DNA of 64,000 nucleotides from Leptoclinus maculatus (lineage: Eukaryota > Chordata > Actinopteri > Perciformes > Stichaeidae), in contig JAVDOI010000011.1 of the NCBI GenBank assembly GCA_032191485.1, positions 1,769,438-1,833,437 of the forward strand. Reading direction: 5' to 3'. Of the stretch, positions 46,201-59,653 are shown one piece after another (the first letter of the stretch is position 1; every line of letters begins with the position of its first letter). The position numbers and the translations under genes were made by a program. Under the pieces are notes generated by a model that did no database searches, was not told the DNA's origin, and saw only the letters and a list, made by a program, of their open reading frames with translations.

Positions 46201-49200
46201 CCTGCTTCACACATAATTCTGTGTGCATGTAAGTTTTTACTTTTTTGCATCGACTTCTCAGGCGGCCTGTAAAATGTTGTTGGTTTCATGTAGACTTGGA
46301 GAAAGAGTTGATGAACTAGTTTGCCTTCTCCCATCGCCAGACAATCCTAAATATCTTTAGCTGTAATATCTGTAACTGGTCTTAAAGGGACAGTGCACCC
46401 CAAAATCAAAGCTACATATTGTCCTCTTACCTGTAGTTCTATGTATCAATCTAGATTGTTTTGGGTGCCGTCTCTCCAATATAATGGGACTACATGGCAC
46501 TCTGCTTGTGGTGCTCAAAGCGGAGCTGTAACGTTAGCTAGCTGAGGGGCGCTAGGTGAGCTAGCAGTATCGTTTAGCTACGAGCCTCTCGTCCATGCGT
46601 GGATGCACACTTCCTTCCGTGTGAGAGTGAGACATCTCTACGACCGATACCTCCATCATTCTGCAACTCACATTGGATGAATTCCACCACAAGAAAGAGG
46701 AAAAATGTGTTTAATTTTGGCGTGAACTGTCTCTTTAAAGTCAGTTTGTATGACAAAATGGGGAAACCACCAGCTACTTTAATCAGTCAACGGATGAAGG
46801 TAGTGTGTCGCTTCAACACACACTTTAACACACATCAGGTGTCTGCCGTTGGTCATGACAGGTCTTGACAGTTTTCTCATGTGCCCCCCCCCCCTTCCAA
46901 CAGGCATGCAGTATGGATATGTTGCTAATAGCGGAGCTAGCTCTGCCTCTGCCGCCACCTCAGGCCCGGCCGCAGCCCCCTCGTCATCCAGCTCTGAGGA
47001 TGATGATGATGAGGAGGAGGAGGAGGAGGATGAGGAAGCAGGTCTGCTTTAGCTTTTTATCTCCCCAAAACCCATTCATCACCACTTTCTCCATCCCCAT
47101 GAACCCACTCGTCTGTGTCCTAAACTAGAGATGCACCGGTTGCAATTTTGCACTGAATTTAGGTGAAGAAGAATCTTATTTCAAGTCTTTTTTTGATTCA
47201 AAGATGTGCGCGTGTGTGTGTGTGCGCGTGTGTGTGCGCGTGTGTGTGTGTGTGTGTGTGTGAGCGACGTAAACCCATCATGCACATGTGTGTAAATTGG
47301 ATATATGATCAGTAGCTGATCAATCGGTGCATCTCTCTCTTAACGTTCCCATGCTCATGGACTGTTTGAAACTACTCCCATCGTTCTTTACCGCTGGTCA
47401 CCGCTTGACTGCTAGCTCTCTCCTCTTCTGTGTCACTTCTGCTCTACGTACCAACAGGCTTCATCAGTGTGCAGCTGATATTTCTCCCCGCTCTCATTCC
47501 TGCTGCCTCCCCACAGTTCACCCGGTGCTCTCCCCTCCTCACACTCATCAGCACTGACACCGAATCATCTTTTTAAAATCTGTGTGTACTCTGCTCTCTG
47601 TCGCTCCACCTCCGAGAAACTGAAATTAAATTGTGTCTCTCAGAAAGGTGAGAGGTAAGTGTGTTCGCTCTTCGGTTGATCTTTAAAAGCCTTCTGGTAG
47701 TTTCTGCTCGTCTTCATTGTCTCGCCGTCTCTCACTCAGCAGTCTTTGTGATCGTCTGTCTGCAGCGCTCCTCCAATTACCAGTTTCACTGCAATATACA
47801 AGTCCTGCACCTCTATGGAAGCAACACAATCATGGCTATAAGTCGACTCAAAGTCTTACACAGTTATAATACCAGAAATCATAAAAATTAGAAGAAAAAA
47901 AAATATATCTATCTGAAAACGCTAAAGTTACATTTCTTTGATCATTTCTTTTGTAATGAAATGGAAAAAACAATGAAATCTATTTGCGTAACATTTCTTC
48001 TGAAGTGTTTCCATTATTGGAAACAAGGAGACTCCACATTGTGTACACGTTGAACTATTTACATTTGTACCACCTCCTGTCTGCTTCATGTAAACACAGC
48101 TCAGCTGAAGTCGAACAGAGTTTTGGTCACGTGACCCGAAACCTTCATGGCTTTTGTTTTTTTACAGGATCTGGTTCGTGCAAACTGTTAATTTGGGGTG
48201 AAATGTGTATTAAAAGGATTTTGATAAAATATCACTATTTCAAGCTTAGATTTGGTTTCTTGTCCTGATGGAAGCGTTTAGCACCCGTGACTTGTTCAAG
48301 GACTGTCGGAAATCTGAAAACTCAACAATAGTTTTCACAGTTTCTCTTTAAATTTTGGCAAATTTAAAGAGAGTTAAATAGATAAACTCCCCTGAATAGA
48401 TTTAAGGGTAAAATAGACATTAGCTGCAGCCAGATTAAGTTAATATCTACATGTAACACCAATATGTTGATGTTGCATAACTTGCATCACTTTAAAATTA
48501 CATTAAATTACAATTGCATGAGTATGCTTACAATCAATAAGGCTGAACTTGAATATCTCTTATGCATTCTGTGTAAAATAAGTATTTTTGACTTGAACAG
48601 CGTATTGTGCTGAGCTCAAACAGTCTCATGCACACGTGTGTGTGTGTGTGTGTAGTGAACCACTCCGGTGTTCTGCTGATGACTCTCCCTCAGGAGTTGT
48701 GTCATCATCCAGAGTGTAACACGTGTTTAAATGGAGCCTCTCCCCCTGAGAGAGCTCGGCTGCACAGCCTCCTAATGAAACGAGAAGCTTGTTTTTCCTC
48801 CTGGTGATCTCTCTAATTCTCTCCGGTTCTCAGCTGCAACCAAATGCCAGCTGTTGATTTGTGGAGGCCACGATAATATCTCAGAATTGTGATATTAATA
48901 ACGACGTTCTTCCATATTGTCCTAAAAAGAAAAGTGTCCTAAAGCCAAAGCTATCCTCTTGAAATGGCTTGTTTTAATAGTGAGACGTGTGAGGAACCGA
49001 TTATAAAGGGAACACGGTATGAATGGAGCTCGAGTTACTCTTATAACACCTGGCTCGCTCCAGCAGGAAGAGGAGGGCGAAGAGGTGTCGGAAGAATCTT
49101 TGAGGAGGAGGAAGGCTAAGCTCTCCTCCTCCTCCACAGCAGATAATCCAGCAGTCTGCTGGTCCGGTTTAGTCTGAGATAATTGGATCGCGTCCCGTCC

Positions 49201-49403
49201 AATGAGCCGTGTGCCAGAGGGCTGGCGTGTCTCCTTTAGGCCCACATGGATTAATGGGTTCATTCAAATATTCTACTCTTGTAATCCTTCTTGAAAACCC
49301 TATTCGGACATGAGAGGGAGAACCGCAACCGACCACAATGCAGCGCATCCACGAGGCTCATCTTGTTGTTTTAGTCTTCATGTGATCGGGTGCAGCAGAG
49401 AAC

Positions 49404-49435
<32 letters not shown>

Positions 49436-52400
49436 CATGCACTGATGCTCTTCTGTTTCCTGCTCCCTCTTTCCTCTGTTTTGTTCGGCAATCTGGGAAA
49501 TGTATGAAGTCAATAACTAAAAGTAAAAGCTATGAAGCCAGTGGAGGGACAGCGGAGTGGAGTTTCCTTGTTAATGTTTAACACTCACTAACATTGCTTG
49601 AGGCCAAACAAACGTGGTCCTCTGGAAATAAACTAACGCGATACATTCCAACATAAACCTACCAGTTCCTCTTGCTACTGCACGTCCATGGTTCAAAGTC
49701 CCGTCTCTTAAAGTGAACCATCAACACGGCGCTCGTGTCCGTCCTGACCTTTGTTTGAATAGATTCCCTCTGTTTGGGTTTGTTTAATATACAGGAGCAG
49801 CTTGTTCCTTAAGGAGAGCCAAGTATGGAAGGAAGGAGCTTCTTTCTGTTTTACTGTAAACACGAGGAACACGAGAGGACACGGTGTGTTTGCTGCTGCG
49901 CTGCAGTAATGTCTGCTTCTAACCATCAGTCAGTCAGTGTGACCGCTCGTGTATTCGTTTAGTGAGTTATATTACACAAGTCTCTCCTGGTCCGGTATGT
50001 GTCCAGAGAGGAGCACTGAGCATGTGTCTGATAACGTTACTCTGCCTGCATTTAGTTTTTAAGCTTTTGGGGAAAGTCCACTGAAGGCAACTTAGGCTGT
50101 GTTGCACCAACAAGGATTACATTTTGAACTTTAAAATCCGTTTGCACCAAACCTGAAAACGAGCTTAAATCGAAGAAAGAATGAATTTTAAACGTCAGTT
50201 TGACTCTAAATGTAGGCAGCGACGCGCGTTTCAGATGAGAATCGTCACACGGTGGTCGTCGTTCTGTCGCCATCACATCATTCTTTGTCATCTATTCTCA
50301 TGTTTCTATCCTCCATATTCCTCCTCCGCTCTCTGCTTGTGTTTCCGTCCTCGGAGGCGCTTGTTCCAGACTGAAGTGCATCTTTTCATCATGTTCACTC
50401 TGCCTCATCAGTCGGAGGCCCGAGGGAGTCCAAACGCAGCACGCTTCATGGCCAAACTGAGAAATAACTACTTTTCATTCCCTTTAATGTCTCTGTTTCT
50501 CTCTCCCTCTTCCTGTTTCATTCTTATTCTCCTTTTTGACCCTCCAGTCTTCGTTGTTGTTGACTTAAAGTTGTTGTCCCACCGTTTTATCTTTCAACTC
50601 TTTTCTTAGTTTTGCTTCTTTAGTTGTTCTTTGTTCTGTCGTGTTATTCCCAAAGCTCCTTGTTCATCTTCTATTAATTCAATTCTTTACTCCTCCAAGT
50701 CGTCTCAAGCGCTTCAGGTTTTGATTCCCTCTTGTGTTCCACTCTTTCTCTCTCAGGTGGTGACACTTCCTCCTCCAGCACTGGCAGTGCCTCTCCGGTG
50801 CCCAACAGCTACGATAACCTGGAAGGGGGCAGCTATGCAGGTATCACACACACATACCGTTCATCTGAATAATAGACACACAAACGTGCATCAGATGTCT
50901 TATAAAGCTGAACTCTCTCTCGTCCAGATTCCATGCCGCCCTCCGACCACATGACCAACCAGGCGGCGCCCTACGCTAGCTACGGTTACCCCGGCGTGCA
51001 GCCGGCCTACCACCAGGGACCGGCCGCCCTCCCCGACCCGACCCCGCCTCACGACCTGTACGGCCAGTCCGGCTACCAGCAGCAGTACTCCCAGGTACAC
51101 GTGTGGAATAGATGTGTTTTCTGTTTACCAGCCTGGTTTCAGATCTCTGAATTTCAAACCACATCCTGGATGTTTAAGTGTTTCAGAGGTCTGTCGTTGC
51201 TTCTGTGAACATCTGTTTCCTCAAAGTCAGCTTTATCTTTTAGCTACTGATGATAAAGTTTGTACACTTCCCTCAACACGTATTAAAGTTTGGCTCCAAT
51301 TTAGGCTTCTTGCACCAGCTGTTGTGTCCTTGCTGTATTGACTCACCAGTCCTGATTAATCACATAAATGAGTTATGTCTCCCTCCCTTCCTCCCTCCCT
51401 CCCTCCTCTGCAGCCATTCCCAAACATGTCCCAGCTGTCTGCGGCCCTGGGGGGGCTGAGCGGAGTGCCAGAGCTGGAGGTGGAGGCCCTGAGGCCGGTC
51501 AACCTGGTGCAGGAGAGGAACCTGCTGCCCCCGAGGCCCCTCTCAGCCCCCGAACCCAACCTCAGCCCCGATCTCAAGAAGGTCAACTGTTGTCCTCAGT
51601 AAGTGAAGTGAAGGGGGCTCTATCTATTGGTACTCTCACTCTGTCATTGTCTAATCTGTGTGTTTGTTATCTGACGTGTTTTCCCTTCAGGTCCTTCAGG
51701 TGCACCCTGACCAGCATCCCTCAGACCCAGGCTCTACTCAACAAGGCCAGGCTCCCTCTGGGCCTCCTCCTGCACCCCTTCAGAGACTTACAGGTATGAT
51801 CTGATGTCTAAGCCCCCCCCAAAAAACTCAATAAACACTGGAGTATCCAGTGTATGATGTCCCATGCGAGCTTGTTATCACCACATGGTGTACATGGTTT
51901 TATTTTGTGGAAAAAAGAATCTCATTCTCAGCACTCCTCCTCCTCCTCCTCCTCCTCCTCCTCCTCCTCCTCCTCCTCCTCCTCCTCGCTCTCCATTATT
52001 ACTTAAATGGAGACGAGCAGCTGCAGTGACAGCGGGACAGGCAGGAGGAGAATGATGAGGAGGAGGAGGTGGTGCAGGAAGATAGGTGAGTGTATTTATA
52101 GGGGTGTTAGTCGATGTGCTGTCTGAGGGCATGAAGTGACGGAGAACAGGGACGTGTGAGACACAAGTTGTGAGTGGAAACGTTGTTCACTCGAGCAGCT
52201 TGTGTTGTGAGTGGGTAAAGTGTATTTTAAGTCCATTTACAAGAGACTCACTGAATAAAATATGGTTTTAGCCTCGATTTACATTCACACATTAAAGCAG
52301 ATTAACAGCCCTGAAGCTGTCCGAGAGCGTCCTCGGCCTCCCGTGGACGTCTGCGTCTCTTTTGGCAGCAGCTGAAGTTCACGCTCACGCTCTGCAACAG

Positions 52401-55400
52401 CTGCTGCTGCGTTCGTAGTAGACGATGCAGGTTTCACACTCGCTCCACGCTGTGATCATTTGTGTTTGAATTCTAAAAACAGACATTGGTTCTCCTCTAC
52501 ATCCTGCGACCGCTGATTATTCATTAAAAACTGAAATGTCTGTGAATATGCTGTTTTTTTGCTTTAGCTCCAAAACAAAATGCTCTTTGTTTACTAGCAC
52601 TTCATTAACCTGTGCAAGACGACCTCACTCTGCTCGGTGTGCAATAAGTGGCCTGTTCTGAAACGCTGCTACATGAGAAGGGAAAGTCCTTGAGAAGACA
52701 TTCATGGAAACAGAAGAGGCAAACAAAGACTACAGTTCTAAAGATTCCACAGGAACAAAGCTTCTCTTCAGGCGTCTGCCGAGGCTCGAATAGAGAGCGG
52801 AATGTTTAGGAAAGGTCACGAGTGAGGCTTCACTTGAAAAGAAGCACAAAATGTAACATGTTCAGCTCACAAGACGCGTGTACTTTCCCAGTATTTTATT
52901 TACTCCTCTCTCCTCTCTGCAGCAGCTGCCGGTGATCACGTCCAACACGATCGTGCGCTGTCGCTCCTGTCGCACCTACATCAACCCGTTTGTCACCTTC
53001 CTCGACCAGCGCAGGTGGAAGTGCAACCTCTGCTATCGGGTCAATGACGGTATGAGTGCAGTCGTGAGGAAGTCATCACTGTGCCCAGTCGTGTAATTGT
53101 TCCGTGTCAAACCTCTCTCTCTCTCTTTTTTCTTTCTTCTTCTTCAGTTCCAGATGAGTTCATGTACAATCCGGTCAGCCGGTCGTATGGCGAGCCCCAT
53201 AAGAGACCAGAGGTCCAAAACGCCACCGTGGAGTTCATCGCCTCCTCAGACTACATGGTGAGCCAACGGTTCTTTTCCAACAAATACATATTTTGAACCG
53301 AGAGGTATCGATGTGTCTGCCGGCACCAGAAGAGCTCTTGAGGCCTAAACTCTGAACTTGTGCACAGAAATGAACAGAGAGATGTGAGGTGTCTCAAAAT
53401 GTAGAGAAATTCACAACGTAATGAATAAACTTGCATCACCGATGCTTTCTGCAGCTCTTTAGAGTTGTGAATGTTCATGTAATGTGATTGTTTGTCCACT
53501 AGAGGGCAGTCTTGCCTCTGTGCGACAACATCTGGATGCAAAAGTGTTTCTGCTGTATGAGCTTTAAACCCGTCTCATCCCCACTAATCATGTGCTTCTT
53601 GTGTGTTCAGCTGCGGCCCCCTCAGCCAGCAGCCTACCTGTTTGTTCTCGATGTGTCTCACAATGCCGTGGAAGCAGGTTACCTTAAGTACTTCTGTGAA
53701 TCACTTATGGACAACCTGGACAAGTGAGTGCTGTCGATGGTACAATGCGGCTGCTTCGTGCGTTTGTTTAATGACCGCAGTAAAACACAGACATTTGAAT
53801 TGTTAACCACATGTTCTGTGCGTCAGGCTGCCGGGAGATACTCGCACCAGGGTGGGCTTCCTCACCTTCGACAGCACCATCCACTTCTACAACCTCCAGG
53901 AGGGACTGTCCCAGCCGCAGATGCTGGTGGTGTCGGACATAGACGGTACGTATCAGTTTAGAGATGTACCGTGTGTTTTTAGAGCACCTGAAGTGTTCAG
54001 AGTCTCCGAGAATTTGAGTTTTTTTTCTCGTAAATGTACGACTTTAATCTTTACATTTGTTATCTTGAAATGTTACCCCTCTCCTCCTTTTTACCTACAT
54101 TTGCCCAAATATATTACATTTTTATTATTATTATTAATACAGCCTGATCATTTGAATGCAGAGAGGATGATTGTTTTATTTTTAATTATTTTATCGCTGA
54201 CTAAGTTAAATAAAAGATTAAGACACTTTCCAAGTCTTTTAAATAATAAAAGAAACTGATTTGCTTTAATGTAATGCTTAATGTCTTATTAAAAAATCAC
54301 CATGAATCTTGTCTGTTTTGTTTCTTCAGACATCTTCATACCGTCTCATGACAGTCTGATGGTGAACCTGAAGGAAAGCAAAGAGGTACAGACTTCACTT
54401 CTTTTGTGCACATGAATAGCTCCACCAACGCTCTTCTCTTCCCATCGTCTCATTACTCTCATGATTTCCTCTCTCTCTCTCTCTCTATTGTTCTCCTTCC
54501 TCCAGCTGGTGAACGACCTGCTGACGTCTCTGCCGGGCATGTTCAGCGAGAGCAAGGAGACCCACAGCGCGCTCGGCCCGGCGCTGCAAGCCGCCTTCAA
54601 GCTCATGTCGCCCACCGGGGGCCGCATCACCGTGTTTCAGACCCAGCTGCCGACGCTGGGGGCCGGCTCGCTGACGTCGAGGGAAGACCCCAACCAGCGC
54701 TCCAGCACTAAGGTACGAAAGAGACGGCCGGTTGTGGGTTTGTGAGGACTTCTCTGTCTTTTTTTCATGTACCGATCTTAAAGTTTGAGATTCTGTGGTT
54801 GTTGTTTTAACCAACTTCATTCTCCGATTACGAAACGAGCCCTCTGAATAGTGGTGGCGCTGCGTTCCCTGTGATTTATGAAGCCTAAACCAAACTATGT
54901 GACGGATGAAATATAGCACGAAGACGACACCCCCCCCACTGTGTGGATTCATACTCGTCCTCCTGGCGTTCTCAGTGCTGCTGTGTTCAGTTTATATTCC
55001 TGCCACAACTCACTTTAATTACCAGCCACAACGTCACCGTCTCAGTTTAGAGATGGAGCACTCATTGAGGAATCACGCTGAGCTACAATCTGTGTTCCTG
55101 TTCGTCCCCGGGACTGTGATTTATTGATCGTAATCATCTGTGTTTGATCTGAATAAACTGCCAAGAAGTTACAGCAATAGTGAGCGAAGAACAGATGTGC
55201 TCTCTTTCTCAGGAAAAGGGGATTTTATGTTGGTTTGCTAAAATATAATCTTCATATAATAAATCATTTAGTGGACAAAAGTACATCTAATAGAACAGGA
55301 GGCTTTGGTGGTGATGTCTTCCTCTACAGAGCAGACGACCGAGCGAGAGGATTTCTTCTTGTAATCGGTTGTGTCTTTATTCTCCAGGGAGTTCAGCACC

Positions 55401-58400
55401 TCGGCCCAGCCACAGACTTCTATAAGAAACTGGCACTGGACTGCTCGGGGCAACAGATTGCGGTGGATCTGTTCCTGCTCAGCTCCCAGTACACTGACCT
55501 TGCTTCGCTATGTAAGAACACTCGTCAACATTTCAACCTCCAGTGTCGCCTTCTCTTTAGCCTCAAAAGGGCCGTTTTGTCTGTCCGTATTTCTGTCGTC
55601 TCAAAATATCCTCCTCCTCTTCTTCAGCATGCATGTCCAAGTATTCGGCAGGCAGCATCTTTTACTACCCCTCCTTCCATTACATCCACAACCCGGCTCA
55701 ACTGGAGAAGTTCCAGAAAGATCTGGAGCGCTACCTCAGCAGGAAGATCGGCTTCGAGGCGGTGATGAGAATACGATGCACTAAAGGTAAACCGGCTCCC
55801 CGGAGTCAGACGCACACGGACGCTCTGTTGTCAAGTGTCTTCTCTACAAGTGTCTTCTCCACACTGCCCTCAGGTTTATCCATCCACACGTTCCACGGGA
55901 ACTTCTTTGTGCGCTCCACCGACCTGCTGTCCCTGGCCAACGTGAACCCGGACTCTGCCTTCGCTGTCCAGATGTCGATTGAAGACTCTCTGGCAGACTC
56001 GTCTCTGGCCTGCTTCCAGGCTGCTCTGCTCTACACCTCCAGTAAAGGTGCACAAACTCTCTCTCTCTCTGCTCCAGCAGCAGCAGCTTGTTGTGCTGTT
56101 GATGATGATAAATACAAATAGTATTACTGTATCTGACGATTCATCCGTCTGTCGCTGTAGGAAAAAGGAGAATCCGGGTCCATACTCTGTGTCTGCCGGT
56201 GGTCAACCAGCTGAGTGACGTGTACGCCGGAGCTGACGTTCAGGCCATCACTTGTCTGCTCGCCGACATGGGTGAGTCTGTCGCGTAGGACTACAAATCA
56301 TCCAGTAAAAGACTACAAAGCCCACAGTCAGCAGGGCAGTCAAGGACGATGGTTGCTGATCGTGCTAGTGAGGGAGCTGGAAGGGAAGTGGGTGTATGTA
56401 GGAAAGAGACGGGTGCTTTTCCTTCTGCTAACTTGTCTTTTCACTGCCCTCACTCGCGCCTCTTCCTCGCTTCTTAGCTCCTCCCACTGAGGACGAGGAG
56501 AGAGGACGCAAGGATGCATTAGTTAGCATAATTAAAAGCACTGAGGTGTACACAGAGGAACAGCGCTTAAGTTATGTTACCAAGAAGACAGCCAGTTAGA
56601 ACAATTAAGTTGACCTGTTCTGAGAAGATGGAAAACACTACATTTATTTCCTGCAGCCACTCCTCCAAAGCTCCAAGACAAAAGCTCCTAACCTAAGTAG
56701 AAAAGGAATGGCTTAAGAAACATAAAATGTGCATTGCACAGCTTTTTTTCAGAACTGCACTAACGTGTCACACTCGTGTTTCAGCCATCGACCGGTCGAT
56801 AACGTCCAGCCTGTCGGATGCTCGTGACGCTCTGACGAATGCGGTGGTGGATCTGGTGAACGCCTACAAGAGCAACGTGTCCAACCTGCAGCAGACCGGC
56901 TTCGTCCTCCCGGCCTCCATGCGCCTCTTCCCCATTTACATCCTCTCTCTGCTCAAACAGGTGCGTCTGTCTGCAACAATGAACACTCGTCACCGTTGGT
57001 TCATTACAGGCTGTAGACACACATTCCACGTTAACACCCAATCGTCCACCTCCACGTCAGGGTTACACATCCTAAAGTTACATCATCACTACTCCTCCCT
57101 CTAGAGACACACGCACACAATGAAAGCTGGGTTTACAGTCATACAGTCTTCCTATATGTTCCTAATGACTGTATTGATCCACCCAGGACTTGTTCATTCA
57201 TACATCCAGGGTGTGTCCACTTTCAGACTCATTCTCACACTCTGCATCATCTGAGACTCATGCGCCTAAAGGTCTGACTGCAGTGTACACCCTGAACATT
57301 ATAAACACCGTTTAATCCACCTTCATTACAAGGTAAAGATATTCAGATAGTATTTGTAAGTCCTTAAAAGGATAGTAGTGATGTTGGACTAATATAGTTT
57401 TTAGGTCCTCTTAATGTAGGTAATACACCGACTAAGTACCTCATGCAACCCTACTTCTAAACATCTGAACTATCCCTTTAATCAAAGCTCTGTCTTTAGC
57501 AGATTATAACCTGCAGCATCAGTAACTGATGGAGAACTGGGCAGCTTTGGACTATGAAGTGACTATGAAAACGGGGAAATGGAAAGAAATCCAAATAAAT
57601 GAAATCAACACTCAAACTCAAAAGATATGCATTCCTTTCCAGAAAGCCTTGCGGACGGGCACCAGCACGCGGCTGGACGAGCGGGTCTTCGCCATGTGCG
57701 AGTTCAAGACGCAGCCGCTGCAGCAGCTGATGCGGATGTTTCATCCTGACCTGTACCGGCTGGACAACATGTCTGACCAGGTAGGACTCGGACCAGACGG
57801 AGCTGACGAGTCACTTTAGAAATGTGGGAGTGAAGCCCTGAAATAATTAGTGGGGATTCATTATTATTTAAATACATTTAAAACGTACTTACACATGTGC
57901 TTAAATGATCATATCTTCGTGCCTTTGTTAGCTGCGAGTGTGAACTTTGAGTGTCCTCCGACTAATCCATTGCACTGTGTGCGTCTGCCCTGCAGGGGGC
58001 GCTCCGTCTGAACGACACCGTGGTTCCTCAGCCTCATCTGCTCCACCTGTCTGCTGACAGAGTGAGCCGAGACGGAGCTTTCCTCATGGACTGTGGCAAC
58101 GTACGCTTCCAGTATTTATTCATAACACTCTCTGCAGGGCGCTGGCTGTTCAAGATGTTTATTTCTCCTCACCTTTATTATTCTCCTCTTGTTTCCTTTA
58201 AGAAGTCTATATAATTATAAACCTCTGGATACGTTCCTTCCACCAGTTAGGTATTATTAAATGCTAAACGGTAAATTTCTGAGCCTTTCAACTTTTATTG
58301 TTGCTTATTTACTCACGAATATTTAAATATGTTATAGAGAAAGACTTTAATCTGTGTGTGTGTGTGTGTCAGGACGAGGAGACGCTCTTCACCGATTCTC

Positions 58401-59593
58401 TGTTTCTGTCTGCAGGTGTTTTATTTGTGGATCGGCAAAAGCTGCGACGACATATTCATCCGAGATGCTCTGGGCTGCCCCAGCTACGCTTCAATACCCG
58501 CCAACATGGTCAGTGAGACTCTTTAACTGTGTGCAGGCAGCCGTCATTTCAAAACGTGCTTTTATTTCATAGCGAGGAGGAGATTTCCCCCGCCTCCAAA
58601 ACATGTCAAAGAATAACTATGATTAATATATCACGGTGGTATCGTTTTGCACACCGCCGCCCAGTTTCTGCACGAGTGTTGCAACGCAGCGTTGCACACA
58701 TTTCCCCCTGAACATGAGTCACAGATTTGCTCCACAATAACAACATTTCTCTGTGTTGTTAAAAAGAAAACAACTCGTGCAGCAGAACACATTTGCTGCC
58801 GTAGCTTTTTTTTGTTTAACTGTGCAGCTAACTAGAAAGCTCTGCCATCACCGCGCCGTGGGCGTGATGGTGACATCCAGAACAAACAACCCTCAGCACT
58901 TGTTTATGCCGCTCATTGTATTTGTTTGCCACCTACGAGCCCCGCGTTCTAAACCACAGGCATATTTCTGTTCACCCCTGTTGTGTAGCCGAGACGACCG
59001 CGTGAGTTATCTGTTTCTAATCTGGGACGCGCAGCCGCGAAAAACAATGCAGCTGATGTTTTTGGTTCCGCCTCTCTTTCTCTCTCCGAACCCCAGAGTC
59101 ACATTCCTGAGCTGGAGACGACTCTGTCTGAGAGGGTGCGAGCGTTCCTCGACTGGCTGCAGGACAACCGAGCGTTCAGCTCCACGATACACGTCCTCAA
59201 GTAAGCACCCGCCGCACATCTGGGTCAACATCTGGCGTCTGCTCGCACGTCTTCTCACGTCCAGATGCTGGATCTTTAGACGGTCTGAGAGGCTTTTTCT
59301 TCTTTTTTTTTGGTTGCTTTATGTTTACGTTTTAAATTACCGTAACAGCAAAAAAATGAGTCTCACTTCCTCTTCCACCAACGGTACCAGCTGCCAAAAA
59401 TTAGGAGTGTCCAGCCTCAGTTCCCAAAGTAGTGTGGCAATATATGAAGAATGAAGGACGACCGTTTTAAAAGTCTTCTGAGTGAAGGGCTGAGATGAGG
59501 AAATATGAAACGGCTTCAGGTGGTTTTAGAGCTCTGAAGCAGCCAAACAATCCTCACGTTGTTCTTCACTCCACTCAAAGTGTTTTACACAAA

Positions 59594-59653
<60 letters not shown>

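Larger units (their letters stand above)
47042..50756 (+). other. sec24b: sec24b intron 4 (3.7 kb)
   Basis: The longest sec24b intron. It contains an alternating GT/GC tract (47203-47262) and a (GA)n tract (49409-49435). Short frames such as 48922-49263 (minus) and 50181-50609 (plus) have no domain or splice support. The introns of the other genes show a similar scatter of chance frames. Confidence 0.55.

Noticed and set aside
46574..46868. Open frames of 60-89 codons on both strands in sec24b intron 3
   Set aside because: They lie in the TTAA-flanked MITE and its border.
55388..55786. Sec24A as an alternative identity for the COPII gene
   Set aside because: FDSTIHFYNLQEGLSQPQM, HLGPATDFYKKL, and the acidic exon 4 with SPVPNSYDNLEGGSY agree with Sec24B as I know it; Sec24A differs at these places.
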